Shown here: piece after piece, positions 62,711 to 64,000 of the stretch
Layout: the number at the start of each line of letters is the position of its first letter
Numbering within the stretch: the first letter of the stretch is position 1
Assembly (NCBI RefSeq): GCF_014208035.1
Contig: NZ_JACHMK010000001.1
Location: forward strand, 310,001-374,000
Origin: Schaalia hyovaginalis
Lineage (GTDB): Bacteria; Actinomycetota; Actinomycetes; Actinomycetales; Actinomycetaceae
Reading direction: 5' to 3'
DNA length: 64,000 nt
Translations under genes and position numbers: made by a program
The notes under the pieces: model-generated
Told to the model about the DNA's origin: nothing
Database searches by the model: none
Seen by the model: the letters and a program-made list of their open reading frames with translations, nothing else

Positions 62711-62728
62711 GCATGACATCTGTCATGC
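62711..62728. promoter_or_regulatory. palindromic response-regulator-type operator
   Basis: GCATGACA-TC-TGTCATGC is a perfect eight-base dyad just upstream of the ABC exporter genes. The ATGACA/TGTCAT halves match the kind of site bound by NarL/LiaR-like regulators, so the response regulator at 58757-59431 is the likely partner. Confidence 0.55.
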
Positions 62729-62830
62729 CCCATCCCGCCGAACCCGTCCTGTTCTGCGCTGAGAGCCGCCCTGTTTCCCCGTGGAACCCGTATGGGTTCA
62801 CGCCGGGGTGGCGGGGGGAAGCGAAAACGA

Positions 62831-62860
62831 CGGAGGTGCGCGACATGCCGCGCACCTCCG
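62831..62860 (-). terminator. terminator of the oligopeptide ABC gene
   Basis: A perfect 12-bp stem (CGGAGGTGCGCG and complement) with a six-base loop, followed on the minus strand by TCGTTTTC. It lies 52 bases after the stop at 62912. Confidence 0.7.
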
Positions 62861-62911
62861 CCGTTCACGGTTCGACGGGTGAGGACCCGTCGATCAGCGA
62901 GGTCGGAGGGG

Positions 62912-64000
62912 CTAGAGGTTGAGCTGGATCTTGCGCCCCGGGACCGCCTCGATGAGCTCTCGCGTGTAGTCCTGCACGGGGTTCGCGAAGAGCTCGTCCG
63001 TCGTGTTCTGCTCGACGAGCTTGCCCTTCTCCATGACGACGACGTCGTCGGCGATCTGGCGGACCACCGCGAGGTCGTGCGTGATGAAGAGGTAGGACAG
63101 GCCGAGTTGGGCCTGCAGGTCGTTGAGCAGGTAGAGGATCTGGTTCTGCACGAGCACGTCGAGGGCCGAGACGGCCTCGTCGAGGACGATGACCTCCGGG
63201 TTGAGCGCGAGGGCGCGGGCGACGGCGACGCGCTGGCGCTGACCGCCGGAGAGCTCGTTCGGGTAGCGGCGCATCGCCGAACGCGGCAGGGCGACCATGT
63301 CGAGGAGCTCGGAGACCCGCTTGACCCGCAGGGACTTCGGGTTGAACTCCTTCTTCTCCGCGGCGCTCAGGGAACGTCCGGCCCGGCTGGCCTCGACGAG
63401 GGCGGCGATCCACTCCTCGGGCTCGCGGCCGGTCGCCTTGGCGCGCTCGTATTCCTGCTCGGCGTAGGCGGGCGTGCCGTAGCCGTGGACGCGCAGGGGC
63501 TCTTCGATGACGCGGAAGATCGAGAACATCGGGTCGAGCGAGCCGTAGGGGTTCTGGAAGACCGCCTGGAGGCGGCGGCGCAGTGCGAAGAGCTCCTTGT
63601 CGCTCATGAGCGAAGTGTCCTGGCCGTCGAAGAAGACCTTGCCCGAGGTGGGGGACAGGAGGTGGAGCACCATGTTGGCCGCGGTCGACTTGCCCGAACC
63701 GGACTCGCCGACGACCGCGAGGGTCGTGCCGCGGCGCAGCGCGAAGGAGACGTCGTCCACGGCAAGGAGCTTCTTCGCCTCGCCCTTGGAGCCGCGGATG
63801 TCGAATTCGCGGGTGAGGTGCTCGACGCGGACGATCTCCTCGGTCGAGGTCGATCCCTTGCCCGCTCCCGTCAGCTCCTCCTCGGTCACCTGGATGCCGC
63901 GGGCGTGGGCGGACTCGATGCGCGCGGAGGCCAGCGAGGGCGCCGCCGAGACGAGGCGCTTGGTGTAGGGGTGGCGCGGGTGCTGGAGGATCTCCAGGGC
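62912..64000 (-). CDS. oligopeptide ABC transporter ATPase, probable DppD-DppF fusion, cut by the window
   Basis: The frame stays open to the window edge. The first visible residues (HPRHPYTKRLVSAAPS) are the typical C-terminal tail of a peptide-transporter ATPase, and a second ATPase domain follows at once, with GESGSGKST, LSGGQRQRVAVA and VIVLDEAVSALD. Two ATPase domains in one chain are common in actinobacterial Dpp/Opp systems. The Q-loop and switch His are present. A stop-start separation at the internal GTG 63889 is possible but there is no stop codon between. It energises peptide or nickel uptake. Confidence 0.85.
   Translation of the reverse strand, partial: ALEILQHPRHPYTKRLVSAAPSLASARIESAHARGIQVTEEELTGAGKGSTSTEEIVRVEHLTREFDIRGSKGEAKKLLAVDDVSFALRRGTTLAVVGESGSGKSTAANMVLHLLSPTSGKVFFDGQDTSLMSDKELFALRRRLQAVFQNPYGSLDPMFSIFRVIEEPLRVHGYGTPAYAEQEYERAKATGREPEEWIAALVEASRAGRSLSAAEKKEFNPKSLRVKRVSELLDMVALPRSAMRRYPNELSGGQRQRVAVARALALNPEVIVLDEAVSALDVLVQNQILYLLNDLQAQLGLSYLFITHDLAVVRQIADDVVVMEKGKLVEQNTTDELFANPVQDYTRELIEAVPGRKIQLNL

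Noticed and set aside
1..64000. tRNA, rRNA and transposase genes
   Set aside because: Looked for cloverleaf sequences, rRNA landmarks and DDE transposase motifs; none was convincing by eye.

Overview
This is a GC-rich actinobacterial chromosome segment. The sortase signals LARTG and LAKTG, the secreted sialidase, WXG100-like proteins and LacI-linked sugar uptake fit an oral or mucosal Actinomycetaceae member (Actinomyces/Schaalia type). That placement is inference; no rRNA or tRNA gene is present to confirm it.

Layout. 1-7.1 kb: the end of an MTA/SAH nucleosidase gene, a low-molecular-weight phosphatase, a five-gene minus-strand WXG100-like locus, an MFS transporter, a small P-loop kinase and a phosphoribosyltransferase. 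7.4-17.6 kb: a glycan-use locus, with SprT-like, LacI, two ABC permeases and a lipoprotein binding protein on the minus strand, diverging from a wall-anchored GH16 enzyme and a cytoplasmic GH36 alpha-galactosidase. 17.6-22.9 kb: a long hrpA helicase gene. 22.5-49.8 kb: a layered accessory region between hrpA and a PfkB-type sugar kinase gene. It holds a wall-anchored sialidase, a complete type 1 BREX phage-defence locus, and a second WXG100-like locus with two lipoproteins. 49.8-64 kb: ordinary genes (hydrolase, YtxH-like, ferritin-like/VIT1, TRIC-type channel, SRAP, APC permease, secreted HNH nuclease, two-component system with ABC exporter, oligopeptide ABC ATPase), interrupted by an AT-richer HNH/C5-methyltransferase pair.

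The main finding is the BREX locus: brxA-brxB-brxC-pglX, then an invertible segment, a tyrosine recombinase gene, a detached C-terminal pglX gene, rhuM-like, pglZ and brxL. A perfect 65-bp inverted repeat (33102-33166 and 35309-35373) lies just after the methyltransferase NPPY motif of pglX. The segment between the arms carries two different pglX 3' halves that converge and overlap. Inversion would swap the target-recognition half in frame. Both halves stop before the conserved PglX C-terminal domain, which is encoded separately at about 36.8-37.8 kb, so PglX is predicted to work as two polypeptides with a switchable specificity part.

The accessory region is held together by direct repeats of its own flanking genes. 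A perfect 112-bp repeat of the hrpA 5' region brackets the sialidase gene. A 188-bp piece of the sugar kinase gene brackets the BREX locus. A 385-bp kinase duplication brackets the second WXG100-like locus. Each pair is in direct orientation, so recombination could delete each cargo separately, in two cases restoring an intact flanking gene. This looks like an insertion hot spot built by recombination with flanking gene copies; no transposase gene was seen.
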